A DNA stretch of 64,000 bases, taken from DASXYG01 sp036502625. GTDB lineage: Bacteria; Actinomycetota; Actinomycetes; Streptosporangiales; Streptosporangiaceae. This document shows, piece after piece, positions 50,230-60,392 of this stretch (its first letter is position 1; each line of letters starts with the position of its first letter). The position numbers and the translations under genes were made by a program. The notes under the pieces are model-generated. The model saw only the letters and a list, made by a program, of their open reading frames with translations. It did no database searches and was not told the origin of the DNA. Location: positions 1-64,000 of the forward strand of contig DASXYG010000117.1 in assembly GCA_036502625.1 (NCBI GenBank), in the 5' to 3' direction.

Positions 50230-52580
50230 CGGACCTCTTCCTGTGCGTCGGTGGGGGAGCCGGGCGCGGGGACGGCGGCGATGTCGTCCGGGCGGACCGG
50301 GATACGGGTCAGCGCACGCCCGGTGGCGTCGCGGATCGCCGCGACGATCGCCGGGGTGGCGGAGATCGTCGGGGGCTCGCCGACGCCGCGCAGCCCGTAC
50401 GGCGCGTGCGGGTCGCCGAGCTCGAGCACGTCGAGCCGCATCGGCGGCATGTCGAGGATCGTGGGGATCAGGTAGTCGGTGAACGACGGGTTGCGGACGA
50501 TGCCGCCGCTGACCTGGATCTCCTCCATCAGCGCGAGGCCGAGGCCCTGCGCGGAGCCGCCGTGGATCTGCCCCTCGACGGCCAGCGGGTTGACGGCCTT
50601 GCCGACGTCCTGCGCGGTGGCCAGCTCCACCACCTTCACCAGGCCGAGCTCGATGTCGACGTCGACCACGGCGCGGTGGGCGGAGAAGCCCCATTGCACG
50701 TGCGCGTCGCCCTGGCCGGTCTCCGGGTCGAGCGCGGTGGTGGGCCGGTGCCGCCAGGGGAGGTGCACGTCGATCGGCTCCGCGAGCAGGTCGGCGATGT
50801 CCGCGACCACCTCGCCCTGGTGGACGACCTTGCCGCCGTCCAACGCCAGCTCGGCGGCCGTGGTGCCGGAGGCCGCGCGGGCGCGGGCGAACAGCTCCTC
50901 GCGGACCGCGCCGCAGGCGTTGCGCACGGCACCGCCGGTGACGTACGTCTGCCGGGACGCCGACGACGACCCGGCCGAGCCCACCGAGGTGTCCGCCGTA
51001 CGCACCACCACGCGGGTGACGCCGAGCTCGGTGCGCGCGATCTGCGCCTGCACGGTGACCAGGCCCTGGCCGACCTCGGCCGCGGCGGTGTGCACGGTGG
51101 CGACGGGTTCGCCGCCGGTCAGCTCCAGCCGCACCCGGGCGTGCGAGACGTCGTCGAACCCCTCGGAGAAGCAGACGTTCTTGATGCAGGCGCCGTAGCC
51201 GACGCCGCGTACGACGCCCTCGCCGTGCGTCGTGTTCGAGACGCCGCCGGGCAGCGTGCGCGGGTCGCGCGGCCCATCGGGGGTGTCCGGCAGGGGCGCG
51301 GCGGCGACCCGGCGCACCAGCTCGGCGACCGGCGCCGGCTGGTCGATGACCTGCCCGGTCGGCCCCGTGGCGCCCTCGGCGAGCGCGTTGCGCACGCGGA
51401 TCTCCGCCGGGTCGATGCCGCAGGCCGCGGCGAGCCTGTCCATCTGCGACTCGACCGCGAACCCGGCCTGGACCACGCCGAAGCCGCGCATCGCGCCGCA
51501 GGGCGGGTTGTCGGTGTAGACGCCGTACGCGTCGAACCACACGTTGTCCACCTGGTACGGGCCCACGCAGTGGGTGGCCGCGTTGCCGACGACGGCCGGC
51601 GTGGACGAGGCGTACGCGCCGCCGTCGAGCACGATCCGGCCCTTGACGTACACCAGGCGGCCGTCGCGCGTGGCGCCGTGCTCGTACCTGATCGTCGCGG
51701 GGTGGCGGTGGACGTGGCCGACGAACGACTCCTCGCGGGTGTACATCATCTTCACCGGGCGGCCCGTGCGCAGCGCCAGCAGGCACGCGTGGATCTGCAT
51801 GGACAGGTCCTCGCGCGCGCCGAACGCGCCGCCGACCCCGGCGAGTGAGATGCGCACCAGCTCCTCGTCGAGGCCCAGGCTGGCGGCGACCTGCGCGCGG
51901 TCCACGTGCAGCCACTGGGTGGCGACGTAGAGGTCGACGCCGCCGTCCGGCGCGGGCACCGCCATGCCGGACTCCGGGCCGAGGAACGCCTGGTCCTGCA
52001 TGCCCACGCGGTACTCGCCGGTGACCACGACGTCGGCGGTCGCGGCCGGGTCGCCGTACGCCGGGTCGCCCTTGCGGATCTTGGCGTGCCGCACCACGTT
52101 GCCGCCGGGGTGCAATGGCGGCGCGTCCGGGGCCAGCGCCGCCTCGCCGTCGGTGAGCGGTTCGAGCACCTCGTACGCCACCTCGATCGCGGCCAGCGCG
52201 CGGCGCGCGGTCTCCGGATGGTCGGCGGCCACGATCGCGACGGCCTCGCCGAAGTAGCGCACCTCCTCGGCCAGCACCGGCTGGTCGGGGATCTCCAGGC
52301 CGTACGTGGCGCGGCCGGGTACGTCCTCGGCGGTCAGCACGGCGAACACGCCCGGCCTGGCCAGCGCGGCGGCGGTCTCGATCGTGGTGATCCTGGCGCG
52401 CGGGTGCGGGCTGCGCAGCGTGGCGCCCCACAGCATGCCGTCCATCCACAGGTCGGAGGAGAACGCGAACTCGCCGCGCACCTTCAGCGCGCCGTCCGGG
52501 CGCCGGGCGCTGTCGCCGACGCCGTCGCGTCCCGGGTGCACCGCCGTGGTCGTGGGCCGCCGGGTGTCGTGTGCCGTCAT
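50226..52580 (-). CDS. Xanthine dehydrogenase molybdenum subunit
   Basis: This 784-residue subunit binds the molybdopterin cofactor and oxidises hypoxanthine and xanthine. Visible features are the aldehyde-oxidase-like KVRGEFAFSSDLWMDGMLWGA start, GGAFGAREDLSMQ, the cofactor-binding AMRGFGVVQ, and the catalytic Glu in GLRGVGEPPTISATPA near the C-terminus. The FeS and FAD subunits are encoded upstream as separate genes. It overlaps both neighbours by four bases. No XdhC-type maturation factor is encoded in the cluster. Confidence 0.93.
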   Translation of the reverse strand: MTAHDTRRPTTTAVHPGRDGVGDSARRPDGALKVRGEFAFSSDLWMDGMLWGATLRSPHPRARITTIETAAALARPGVFAVLTAEDVPGRATYGLEIPDQPVLAEEVRYFGEAVAIVAADHPETARRALAAIEVAYEVLEPLTDGEAALAPDAPPLHPGGNVVRHAKIRKGDPAYGDPAATADVVVTGEYRVGMQDQAFLGPESGMAVPAPDGGVDLYVATQWLHVDRAQVAASLGLDEELVRISLAGVGGAFGAREDLSMQIHACLLALRTGRPVKMMYTREESFVGHVHRHPATIRYEHGATRDGRLVYVKGRIVLDGGAYASSTPAVVGNAATHCVGPYQVDNVWFDAYGVYTDNPPCGAMRGFGVVQAGFAVESQMDRLAAACGIDPAEIRVRNALAEGATGPTGQVIDQPAPVAELVRRVAAAPLPDTPDGPRDPRTLPGGVSNTTHGEGVVRGVGYGACIKNVCFSEGFDDVSHARVRLELTGGEPVATVHTAAAEVGQGLVTVQAQIARTELGVTRVVVRTADTSVGSAGSSSASRQTYVTGGAVRNACGAVREELFARARAASGTTAAELALDGGKVVHQGEVVADIADLLAEPIDVHLPWRHRPTTALDPETGQGDAHVQWGFSAHRAVVDVDIELGLVKVVELATAQDVGKAVNPLAVEGQIHGGSAQGLGLALMEEIQVSGGIVRNPSFTDYLIPTILDMPPMRLDVLELGDPHAPYGLRGVGEPPTISATPAIVAAIRDATGRALTRIPVRPDDIAAVPAPGSPTDAQEEVR

Positions 52581-53953
52581 CGGTCCTCCCGCATCGTGCG
52601 CGCCGCGCGGGCCCCCGCCCGTACGGCCTCATCCGGTGCCACACCGGTCGTCCCGCCGGCGTCGGCCACCGGGTGGCCGCCGACCAGCACCAGCTCAAGT
52701 GGCGGCGCCACCGGGGGGAGGACCAGCGCGGCCACCGGGTCGGGGATCTGCGCGTGGCCGGGGCCGTCGACGCGCCACAGGGCGACGTCGGCGAGCTTCC
52801 CCGGTTCGAGGCTGCCGAGCTCGGCGTCGCGGCCCAGGCAGCGTGCGCCGCCGATGGTCGCCAGCATGAGCGCCTCGCGTGCGGTCAGCGCCGCCGCGGC
52901 GGCGGGCTCGCCGCCGACGGCCGCGCGGGTCCGCGCGGCGAGCACCGCCTGGTGGGCCTCCGCGCGCACGGTCGTGGCCTCGGCGGACGCGGACCCGTCC
53001 ACGCCCAGCCCCACGGGCGCGCCCGCGTCCAGCAGCGCGCGCACGGGCGCGATCCCGGACGCGAGGCGGGCGTTGGACGTCGGGCAGTGCGCCACGCCGG
53101 TGCCGGTCGCGGCCAGCCGCCCGACCGTGGCGGCGTCCTGGTGCACCGCGTGCGCCAGCCAGACGTCCGGGCCGAGCCAGCCGAGCCGCTCCAGGTAGCC
53201 GACGAGGGTGGTGCCGGTCAGCTCCCGGCAGTACGCCTCCTCCGTACGGCCCTCCGCGAAGTGCGTGTGCAGCCGGGTTCCGGTGGCGCGCGCCAGGTCG
53301 GCGGAGCCGCGCATCAGCGGCTCGGACGCGGAGAACGGCGAGCACGGCGCCACCGCGACCCGTACGTACGCGCCCGGCGCCGGATCGTGGTGGGCGGCGA
53401 CGGCCGCGGCGGTGGCGGCCAGCGCGGCGTCGGTGTCCTCGACCAGGTCGTCCGGCGGCAGGCCGCCCGCGGACGTGCCGAGGTCCATCGAACCGCGGCA
53501 CAGGTGCAGCCGTACGCCCACCCGTCGCGCGGCGGCGACCTCGGCGGCCACGAGATCGCCCGCGCCCGGCGGGAACAGGTACGCGTGGTCGGCGACGGTG
53601 GTCGTGCCGGACGCGGCCAGCCAGGCGAGGCCGGACAGCGCGGCGTCGTGCGCGGCGTCCGCGTCCAGCCGCGCCCACACCGGGTACAGCGCGGTCAGCC
53701 AGTCGAACAGCTCGGCGTCCTGGGCCAGCCCCTGCGTGGCCCACTGGTACAGGTGGTGGTGGGTGTTCACCAGACCCGGCGTGGCCAGGCACCCGCGTCC
53801 GTCCACGCGGCGCGCCCCGGGCATCTCGGGCGCGGGCCCGGCGCCCACGGCGGTGATCACCCCGCCGTCGGCCACCACGTGGCCGTCGGCGTACTCGGTG
53901 CCGGCGCCGTCCGCCGTGGCGACCGCGCACCCCTCGATGACCAGCGCGTTCAC
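52577..53953 (-). CDS. Amidohydrolase, 8-oxoguanine-deaminase-like
   Basis: This 458-residue zinc hydrolase of the TrzN/AtzB type has the metal motif NTHHHLYQWATQG near residue 60, HTHFAEG with a further His near residue 230, AHAVHQD and the VGLGVDGSASA Asp. Related enzymes deaminate 8-oxoguanine to urate, and that fits this operon, since the product is a substrate for urate oxidase. Other guanine-like substrates are possible. The GTG at 53953 overlaps the upstream stop. It lies between the FeS and molybdenum subunits of xanthine dehydrogenase. Confidence 0.82.
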   Translation of the reverse strand: MNALVIEGCAVATADGAGTEYADGHVVADGGVITAVGAGPAPEMPGARRVDGRGCLATPGLVNTHHHLYQWATQGLAQDAELFDWLTALYPVWARLDADAAHDAALSGLAWLAASGTTTVADHAYLFPPGAGDLVAAEVAAARRVGVRLHLCRGSMDLGTSAGGLPPDDLVEDTDAALAATAAAVAAHHDPAPGAYVRVAVAPCSPFSASEPLMRGSADLARATGTRLHTHFAEGRTEEAYCRELTGTTLVGYLERLGWLGPDVWLAHAVHQDAATVGRLAATGTGVAHCPTSNARLASGIAPVRALLDAGAPVGLGVDGSASAEATTVRAEAHQAVLAARTRAAVGGEPAAAAALTAREALMLATIGGARCLGRDAELGSLEPGKLADVALWRVDGPGHAQIPDPVAALVLPPVAPPLELVLVGGHPVADAGGTTGVAPDEAVRAGARAARTMREDR

Positions 53954-54441
53954 GACGCGCCCGCCGCGGTCCGTACGGCCTCGATGATCTTCTCGTAGCC
54001 GGTGCAGCGGCACAGGTTGCCGGACAGCGCCTCGCGGATCTCGGTGTCGGCGGGGATGCCGTCCGTACGGGCGATCAGGTCGTGCGCGGCCACGACCAGG
54101 CCCGGTGTGCAGAAGCCGCACTGCACGGCGCCCGCCGCGACGAACGCCTCCTGCACCGCGGACAGCCGTACGGGATCCGCGTCCTCGGCGGGGTCGCCGC
54201 CGAGGCCCTCCACGGTCACCACCGCGCGGCCCTCCGCCTGCCCGGCCGCGACCAGGCACGCGCACGCCGGGCGGCCGTCGAGGTACACCGTGCACGACCC
54301 GCATTCGCCCTGCTCGCAGGCGTTCTTCGCGCCGGGCAGGCCCAGCCGCTCGCGCAGGACGTACAGCAGGCTCTCGCCGGGCCACACGTCGTCGGCGGTG
54401 CGCTCCTCGCCGTTGACCGTCATGTTCACGCGCATGCTCAT
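53950..54441 (-). CDS. Xanthine dehydrogenase iron-sulfur subunit
   Basis: This 163-residue subunit carries two [2Fe-2S] clusters. The ferredoxin-type motif CEQGECGSCTVYLDG with a further Cys in PACACL lies in the first half, and the CGFCTPG and NLCRCTGY motifs in the second. It relays electrons from the molybdenum site to FAD. It overlaps the FAD-subunit gene by four bases and the amidohydrolase gene by four bases. Confidence 0.94.
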   Translation of the reverse strand: MSMRVNMTVNGEERTADDVWPGESLLYVLRERLGLPGAKNACEQGECGSCTVYLDGRPACACLVAAGQAEGRAVVTVEGLGGDPAEDADPVRLSAVQEAFVAAGAVQCGFCTPGLVVAAHDLIARTDGIPADTEIREALSGNLCRCTGYEKIIEAVRTAAGAS

Positions 54442-55319
54442 GCCGTTTCAGCCACCCCGTCGCGGTAGTCGTGCCAGGCCCACAGGAACGCGCGCCCGGC
54501 CAGCACGCCCAGGGCGTGCCGCCGGTACGCCGCGGTGCCCCGCACGTCGTCGATCGGCGCGGCGGCGTCGGCGACCAGCTCGGCGAACCGTGCGACGGCG
54601 GCGGGGGACGGCGGGCTGCCGCGCTCCCAGCCGCCGCAGGCCGCCAGCTCCGCGGCCAGGAACTCCTCGGCGTCGCGCGCGGGCAGCGGCACCGGGCCGG
54701 CCGAGCCGATCCCGGTGCCCACCGTCCGCCGCTCCGGGTGCAGCGCCAGCGCGAACGAGCACACCGCGATCACCATGGCGTTGCGGGTGCCGACCTTCGC
54801 GAACTGCTGCGGCCCGTCGGCCGGCGGCGCGTGGAACGCGGCGATCAGCTCGTCGGCCGCGCGTACGGACCGCTTCGGGCCGGTGAAGAACTCCCGGATG
54901 GGCACCAGCCGGGTGCCGCGTACGGACGCCAGCTCGACGAGGACGTCGTCGGCGAGCAGCGGCGGGTGCGCGTCGCCCGCGGGCGAGGCCGACCCGAGGT
55001 TGCCGCCGACCGTGCCGCGGTTGCGGATCTGCGGCGACCCGACCGTACGGGCGGCCATGGCCAGCCCCGGCAGCCGGTCGCGCAGCCCGTCGATGAGGTC
55101 CGAGTACGGCACCCCGGCGCCCACGCGCAGCCGTCCCTCGACGGTGTCCCAGCCGGTCAGCTCGGTGATCCGGGTGAGGTCGAGCAGCGCGGCGGGCCGG
55201 GCGCGGTCGAAGTTCACCTCGACCATGACGTCCGTGCCGCCCGCGATGGGCACGGCGCCGGGGTGCCCGGCCAGCGCCTCCAGGGCGTCGCCCCAGGTGG
55301 CGGGGCGGAGGAATTCCAT
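54438..55319 (-). CDS. Xanthine dehydrogenase FAD subunit
   Basis: This 293-residue subunit binds FAD. It has the IAGGTDVMVEVN motif near residue 28, the NRGTVGGNLGSASPAGD motif near residue 105 and the C-terminal domain of CO-dehydrogenase-flavoprotein type. Electrons pass from here to NAD or another acceptor. It is followed directly by the FeS subunit. The start ATG at 55319 begins MEFLRPATWGDALEAL, the usual family start. Confidence 0.93.
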   Translation of the reverse strand: MEFLRPATWGDALEALAGHPGAVPIAGGTDVMVEVNFDRARPAALLDLTRITELTGWDTVEGRLRVGAGVPYSDLIDGLRDRLPGLAMAARTVGSPQIRNRGTVGGNLGSASPAGDAHPPLLADDVLVELASVRGTRLVPIREFFTGPKRSVRAADELIAAFHAPPADGPQQFAKVGTRNAMVIAVCSFALALHPERRTVGTGIGSAGPVPLPARDAEEFLAAELAACGGWERGSPPSPAAVARFAELVADAAAPIDDVRGTAAYRRHALGVLAGRAFLWAWHDYRDGVAETA

Positions 55320-55337
55320 ACTCGGTCCTTTCCCCGG

Positions 55338-56690
55338 TCAGGCCGGGTCGTCCGCCGTGGCCGCTCCGGTACGGCGTTCGGCGATGAGGTGGTTGAACAG
55401 CAGGTTCAGCAGGATCGCGACGATGGCCCCGGCGCTGATGCCGGAGTTCATGACGATCTGGAAGCCGCTGGGGAAGTGCGCGTACAGGTCGGGCCGGGCG
55501 ACCGGGGCCAGCGCCACGCCCACCGCCACGGCGACGATCAGCAGGTTCGCGTTGCCGTCGAAGGAGACCCGGCTGAGCGTGCGGATGCCGGACGCCGCGA
55601 CCGTGCCGAACATCGCGATGCCCGCGCCGCCGAGCACCGGCGACGGCACCGCGGCGATGACCTCGCCGAGCTTCGGGAACAGCCCCAGCACGATGAGGAT
55701 CACGCCCGCGGCGGCCACGACCCAGCGGCTCTTCACCTTCGTCAGCCCGATCAGTCCGATGTTCTGCGCGAACGCGGTGTACGGGAACGTGTTGAAGACG
55801 CCGCCGAGCACGGTGGACGCGCCGTCCGCGCGCAGCCCGGCGGCCAGCCGCGCCGGGGTGACCTCGCGGTCGACGGCCTCGCCGATGGCCAGGATGTCGC
55901 CGGTGGTCTCGGCGGTGGACACCAGCATCACGATCACCAGCGAGACGATGGCCGCGGCCTTGAACGTGGGCAGCCCGAAGTGGAACGGCGTGCTCACGCC
56001 GATGACCGCGGCGTCGGCGACGTGGCTGAAGTCGGTGAAGCCGAGCGGGATCGCCACGAGCGTGCCCACCACGATGCCGAGCAGCACCGACACCCGGCCC
56101 AGGAACCCGCGCGCCAGCTTCTGCACGACCAGGATGAACACCAGCACGCCGAGGGCCAGCGCCAGGTTGCGCGGCGCGCCGTAGTCGGGCGTGCCCGCGC
56201 CGCCGGCCGCCCAGTCGGCGGCGTTGGGCAGCAGCGTGAGCCCGATGATCAGGATCACCAGGCCGGTGACCAGCGGCGGGAAGAACCGCAGCAGCTTCGC
56301 GAAGTACGGCGCGAGCAGCGTCATGGCCAGCCCCGACACGATCACCGCGCCGTAGATCGCGGGCAGCCCGCCGCCGGTCGTGCCGATCAGCACCATCGGC
56401 GTCACCGCCGCGAACGTGCAGCCCTGCATCAGCGGCAGCCGCACGCCGAACCTCCACACGCCCACGCACTGGATCAGCGTGGCGACGCCGGACACCAGCA
56501 GGTCGGCGTTGATCAGGTACGCGAGGTCGTGGCTCGGCAGCTTCATGGCGCCGCCGACGATCAGCGGCACGGCCACCGCGCCCGCGTACATCGCGAGCAC
56601 GTGCTGGAAGCCGTACGCGGCGAGCCGCCCGACCGGGGGCACCTCGTCGACGGGGTGGACGGGAACGGAAGGGGCCGTACGGGATCTCAT
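55338..56690 (-). CDS. NCS2 permease for xanthine or urate
   Basis: This 450-residue membrane protein has about fourteen helices and the NCS2 motifs FQHVLAMYAGAVAVPLIVGGA, QGCTFAAVTPMVLIG and ETTGDILAIGE (with the substrate-binding Glu region) and the SRVSFDGNANLLIV stretch. It is of the PucJ/UacT/XanQ type. Its place between urate oxidase and the xanthine dehydrogenase genes makes xanthine or urate the likely substrate. The ATG at 56690 follows GAGGA. Confidence 0.9.
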   Translation of the reverse strand: MRSRTAPSVPVHPVDEVPPVGRLAAYGFQHVLAMYAGAVAVPLIVGGAMKLPSHDLAYLINADLLVSGVATLIQCVGVWRFGVRLPLMQGCTFAAVTPMVLIGTTGGGLPAIYGAVIVSGLAMTLLAPYFAKLLRFFPPLVTGLVILIIGLTLLPNAADWAAGGAGTPDYGAPRNLALALGVLVFILVVQKLARGFLGRVSVLLGIVVGTLVAIPLGFTDFSHVADAAVIGVSTPFHFGLPTFKAAAIVSLVIVMLVSTAETTGDILAIGEAVDREVTPARLAAGLRADGASTVLGGVFNTFPYTAFAQNIGLIGLTKVKSRWVVAAAGVILIVLGLFPKLGEVIAAVPSPVLGGAGIAMFGTVAASGIRTLSRVSFDGNANLLIVAVAVGVALAPVARPDLYAHFPSGFQIVMNSGISAGAIVAILLNLLFNHLIAERRTGAATADDPA

Positions 56691-56749
56691 GTGGGGTCCT
56701 CTCGGCGACGTCTCTGCTGCCACCGCATGATCTCGGCCGACGATGACGG

Positions 56750-57658
56750 TCAGGTCACCAGGCCGGCGCCGGTCTCCGCCCAGGCGGGCCCGGCCGGCGG
56801 CGCGCCCTCGCGGAGCACGCTCCCCTCGATCAGCCCGTACGGACGGTCCGCGGCGATGTACACCTCGTCCGGGTTGTCCAGGCCGAACGGCGCGAGGTCG
56901 ACCAGGAAGTGGTGCCGGTTCGGCAGCGACAGCCGCACCTCGGCCAGCTCGGGGCGGCCGTCGAGGGCGGCGCGGCCCATGGCGTACAGGGTCTGCTGGA
57001 GGGAGTAGCTGTACGTGCCGGTGAACGCCGCGAGCATCAGCCGCCGCGTCTCCGCGTACGACTTCTCCCAGTCGGTGGCCGGCCCGGGATCGGCGTGCCG
57101 CCACCGGGCGTCGACGGCGGTGGCCAGGATGCGGTCGCGGGTCTCCGGCAGCGTCGTGTACGGGTCCTTGACGTAGCCCCAGAACTCCGAGTCCGTGGTG
57201 TTGGCCACGACCAGGTCGCGCAGGCCGCAGACGACCCACTCGCCGCCGGTCTCCGTGCCGGTTCCGCCCGCGTCGACCGTGGCCGACACGGTGCGCACCT
57301 CTTGTCCCCGCCGGGCGAAGGAGTGGTCGCCGAGCCGCTCCCAGGCGTACGCCTCGACCGACACCCGCGCCCGCCGCACGGTCGCCTGCGTGGCCGCGAA
57401 GTGCCGGGCGAGCGTCAGCGCGAACTCCTCGGGCGTGGCGATGCCGTGCTCGCGGGCGAACGCGTACACCGTGTTCTTCTGCGCGTCGGTCGTCAGCACG
57501 CCACTGTTGTCGCCGGTCAGGTGGGTCGCGGCGAGGTCGCCGGCCAGCGAGACGCTGACGTTCAGGTCGGTGAGGGTGTGCCGCGCCCCGTCGCGCACCA
57601 CCCGCACGACCCGCGTCTCCGCCTTGCCGTACTGGTTCGGTCCCAGGTGGATCGCCAA
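56750..57658 (-). CDS. uox: Urate oxidase (factor-independent urate hydroxylase)
   Basis: This 302-residue cofactor-free enzyme converts urate to 5-hydroxyisourate. The duplicated T-fold is visible, with YGKAETRVVRVVRDG, the catalytic Thr in TTDAQKNTVYAFARE, SVEAYAWERLGDHSFAR, TTDSEFWGYVKDPYTTLPET and the NRHHFLVDL motif. The start is a TTG at 57658, supported by GGGAG five bases upstream and by its position one base after the HIU hydrolase stop. It is the first step of the urate branch here. Confidence 0.94.
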   Translation of the reverse strand: MAIHLGPNQYGKAETRVVRVVRDGARHTLTDLNVSVSLAGDLAATHLTGDNSGVLTTDAQKNTVYAFAREHGIATPEEFALTLARHFAATQATVRRARVSVEAYAWERLGDHSFARRGQEVRTVSATVDAGGTGTETGGEWVVCGLRDLVVANTTDSEFWGYVKDPYTTLPETRDRILATAVDARWRHADPGPATDWEKSYAETRRLMLAAFTGTYSYSLQQTLYAMGRAALDGRPELAEVRLSLPNRHHFLVDLAPFGLDNPDEVYIAADRPYGLIEGSVLREGAPPAGPAWAETGAGLVT

Positions 57659-57659
57659 C

Positions 57660-57997
<338 letters not shown>

Positions 57998-57998
<1 letters not shown>

Positions 57999-58549
57999 TA
58001 GCCCTCCGCTTCCGCGAGCTCGCCGTCGAGGAGCCGCTCCAGCCGCAGCCACGCGATGCCGCCGAGCTGGCGGCGCACCTCGGCGCGCTCCTCCTCGGGC
58101 TCGTGTTCCAGGCGGGCGCGCAGCGCGGCGAGCATCCGCTCGGCGGACAGCCCGGCGGCGCGGATCAGGAACACGTGGCCGAAGCGCCGCTCGTACGCCA
58201 GGTTGCCCGCGGCCAGCGCCGCGCGTACGTCGTCGGGCGCGGCGGCGGCGCCGGACTGCTCGCCGCGCGACCAGGCCGCCGAGCGGTCGTCGCCGGCCGC
58301 GCGGTCGCCGATGCGCGGGTGCGCGTCGAGCGCTTCGGTGATGTCGTTCCAGGTGAGCGCGGTGAGCTCGGCGTCGGCGCGGGCGCGCAGCGCCGTACGG
58401 TCCGGGTACGGCCGCGCGGCCGCCAGCGCGTCCGCCCACCTCGTGGCCGCGCAGCAGGCGAGCAGGGCGCGCCGGGCCTCGGCCGCGTCCAGCGCGTTGA
58501 ACCTGGTCAGGCCGGGGTCGGTGAACACCGGTGACGCGGGCATCGGCAC
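57998..58549 (-). CDS. uraD: OHCU decarboxylase
   Basis: This 183-residue protein decarboxylates OHCU to S-allantoin. Family motifs are FNALDAAEARRALLACC, HPRIGD with catalytic His, SGAAAAPDDVRAALAAGN with a Glu/Asn region, and FGHVFLIRAAG. The GTG at 58549 is chosen because AGGGAG lies five bases upstream; an in-frame ATG two codons later is the alternative. It is the first gene of the minus-strand purine cluster, facing pucR. Confidence 0.92.
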
Positions 58550-58578
58550 GGGGTCTCCCTTCGGCTGTCCGCCATACA

Positions 58579-58649
58579 ACAAGTCGTTCGTACCACCGGG
58601 TAGGGGATGAACACATGAAAGGCGATGCCCGTACGGCCGCCGGACTTGT
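58579..58649. promoter_or_regulatory. Candidate PucR half-sites between uraD and pucR
   Basis: ACAAGTC (58579-58585) and its inverse GACTTGT (58643-58649) lie 64 bases apart in the divergent promoter region. Distant half-sites of this kind could let one regulator control both directions. No experimental link to PucR is known to me for this exact word. Confidence 0.35.
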
Positions 58650-58685
58650 AGATTCCTCCAAAAGCCCCCGCCACCGGGAGCCGCC

Positions 58686-60335
58686 GTGCTGCTGCGTGAA
58701 CTCATCGCGATCCCCGGGCTCGGCCTGCGCGTGCTCACCCCCGAGCCCGCGGAGCCGGCGCCCGACCGGCCCGTACGCCGCGTCTTCACCACCGACCTGC
58801 GCGACCCGGGCCGCTACATCGCCGCCGACGACCTGATCCTCACCGGGCTGACCTGGCACCGCGGCCCCGCCGACTCCGACGCGTTCGTGGCGCGGCTGGC
58901 CGGGCGCGGCGCGTGCGCGCTCGGCGCCGGCCAGGAGCTGCTCGGCCACATCCCGGACGACCTCGTCGCCGCGTGCCGCCGCCACGGCCTGCCGCTGTTC
59001 GCCGTGCCCGCGGACACCTCGTTCGCGACGATCACCGAGCAGGTGTCGCGGCGGCTGTCGGGGGAGTGGGGCACGGCGCTGACGCGCGTCCTCGGACGGC
59101 ATCGGCGGCTGGTGTCCGCGGTCGCCGAGGGCGCCGGGCTGGACGCGCTGTTCGGCGTGCTCGCCGACGACCTCGGCGTGCGCTGCCGGCTGATCGCGCC
59201 CACCGGATGGGCGATCGCGGGCACCGCGCCGCCGCTGCCGCCCGAGCGCGCCGCCCGCCTCGCCCGCGGCTACCTCGCCGCGGACAAGCTGCCGTGCGTG
59301 CTGCGCACCGACGACGGCGACGTGACCGTCTACCCCGTGCCGTCCGGCTCGGGCCACCGGGCGACGAGCTGGCTCCTGGCCTGCGACGGCGACGAGGAGC
59401 GCTGGCCGGAAGAGTCGCGCGAGTCGGTCCTCGAACTGGTCGCCGACGTCGCGCTGGAACGCGCCAGGCTCGACGCCGGGAGCGGCGTGGAGCAGCGCCT
59501 GGCGACCCGGGTCGTCGAGCTGGTGGCCGCCGGCGACCCGGGCTCCGCGGAACTGGCGTCGCTGGCCCGCACCCTCGGCCTGGACGACGGCGAGGCCGGC
59601 GAGGGCGACGGCGCCGCGGGGGAGGCCGCGTACGCCGCGGTCGCGCTGCGGCTGTCCGGCGACCGCGACGGCCCCGTCGAGCCGGGCCGGCTGGCCCGCG
59701 GCGTGCTCGGCGAGCTCGTGCGCGGCGGCCCCGGCCCGTGGCCGCCCGCCGTCGTGGCCTCGGGCACCGACCTGGCCGCGCACCTGGGCGCAGGGCAGGC
59801 GCGCGCGGCGATCGCGCTCGTGCGCTGGGGGCGTACGGAGGAGGACTTCGCCGAACGGGTGCGGGGCGCCGCGGCGGCTCTCGGGCCGGGGCTCGGCGGG
59901 CTGCGGATCGCCGCCGGGGTCAGCGGGCCCGCGGACGGCTACGCCGGGCTGCGCGTCGCGGTGGAGGAGGCGCTGAGCTCGCTCCGGCTGGCCGACGCAC
60001 GCTCCGGACGGGTCGTCGTGGTGTCGGCGGACGAGATCGATTCCCACGTGCTGCTGCTCGCCAGCGTGCCGGACGAGGTGCGCCGATCATTTCGGGAACG
60101 GCTGCTGGGTCCGCTTCTGGACTACGACGAACAACACGGCTCACATCTGGTACCGACACTTGAGGCGTTTCTGGCGGAGTCGGGATCTTGGCAGGCGTGT
60201 GCTGCCCTCCTGCACGTGCATGTCAACACTTTGCGCTATCGCATTCAACGTATCGAGCGCATCACAGGGCGTGATCTCGGGTCGCTGGAGACCCGCGTTG
60301 ATTTCTTCCTCGCCACCCGTGGGGGACAGCGGTGA
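58686..60335 (+). CDS. pucR: PucR-family regulator of purine catabolism
   Basis: This 549-residue regulator has an N-terminal PucR sensor domain (about residues 1-125, LLRELIAIPGLGLRVLTP and VRRVFTTDLRDPGRYIAADDLILTGL), a middle GGDEF-like region (about 250-420) and a C-terminal PucR HTH (about 475-535, LHVHVNTLRYRIQRIERITG). It likely activates the divergent purine genes in response to a purine-derived signal such as allantoin. The GTG at 58686 follows GGGAG. Position and family agree, so the role is well supported. Confidence 0.9.
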   Translation: MLLRELIAIPGLGLRVLTPEPAEPAPDRPVRRVFTTDLRDPGRYIAADDLILTGLTWHRGPADSDAFVARLAGRGACALGAGQELLGHIPDDLVAACRRHGLPLFAVPADTSFATITEQVSRRLSGEWGTALTRVLGRHRRLVSAVAEGAGLDALFGVLADDLGVRCRLIAPTGWAIAGTAPPLPPERAARLARGYLAADKLPCVLRTDDGDVTVYPVPSGSGHRATSWLLACDGDEERWPEESRESVLELVADVALERARLDAGSGVEQRLATRVVELVAAGDPGSAELASLARTLGLDDGEAGEGDGAAGEAAYAAVALRLSGDRDGPVEPGRLARGVLGELVRGGPGPWPPAVVASGTDLAAHLGAGQARAAIALVRWGRTEEDFAERVRGAAAALGPGLGGLRIAAGVSGPADGYAGLRVAVEEALSSLRLADARSGRVVVVSADEIDSHVLLLASVPDEVRRSFRERLLGPLLDYDEQHGSHLVPTLEAFLAESGSWQACAALLHVHVNTLRYRIQRIERITGRDLGSLETRVDFFLATRGGQR

Positions 60336-60392
60336 CCGGTCCCGGCCGCATCGGAAATACTTTTCAGAAAACGCGTCTATCAGCGCTGACGT

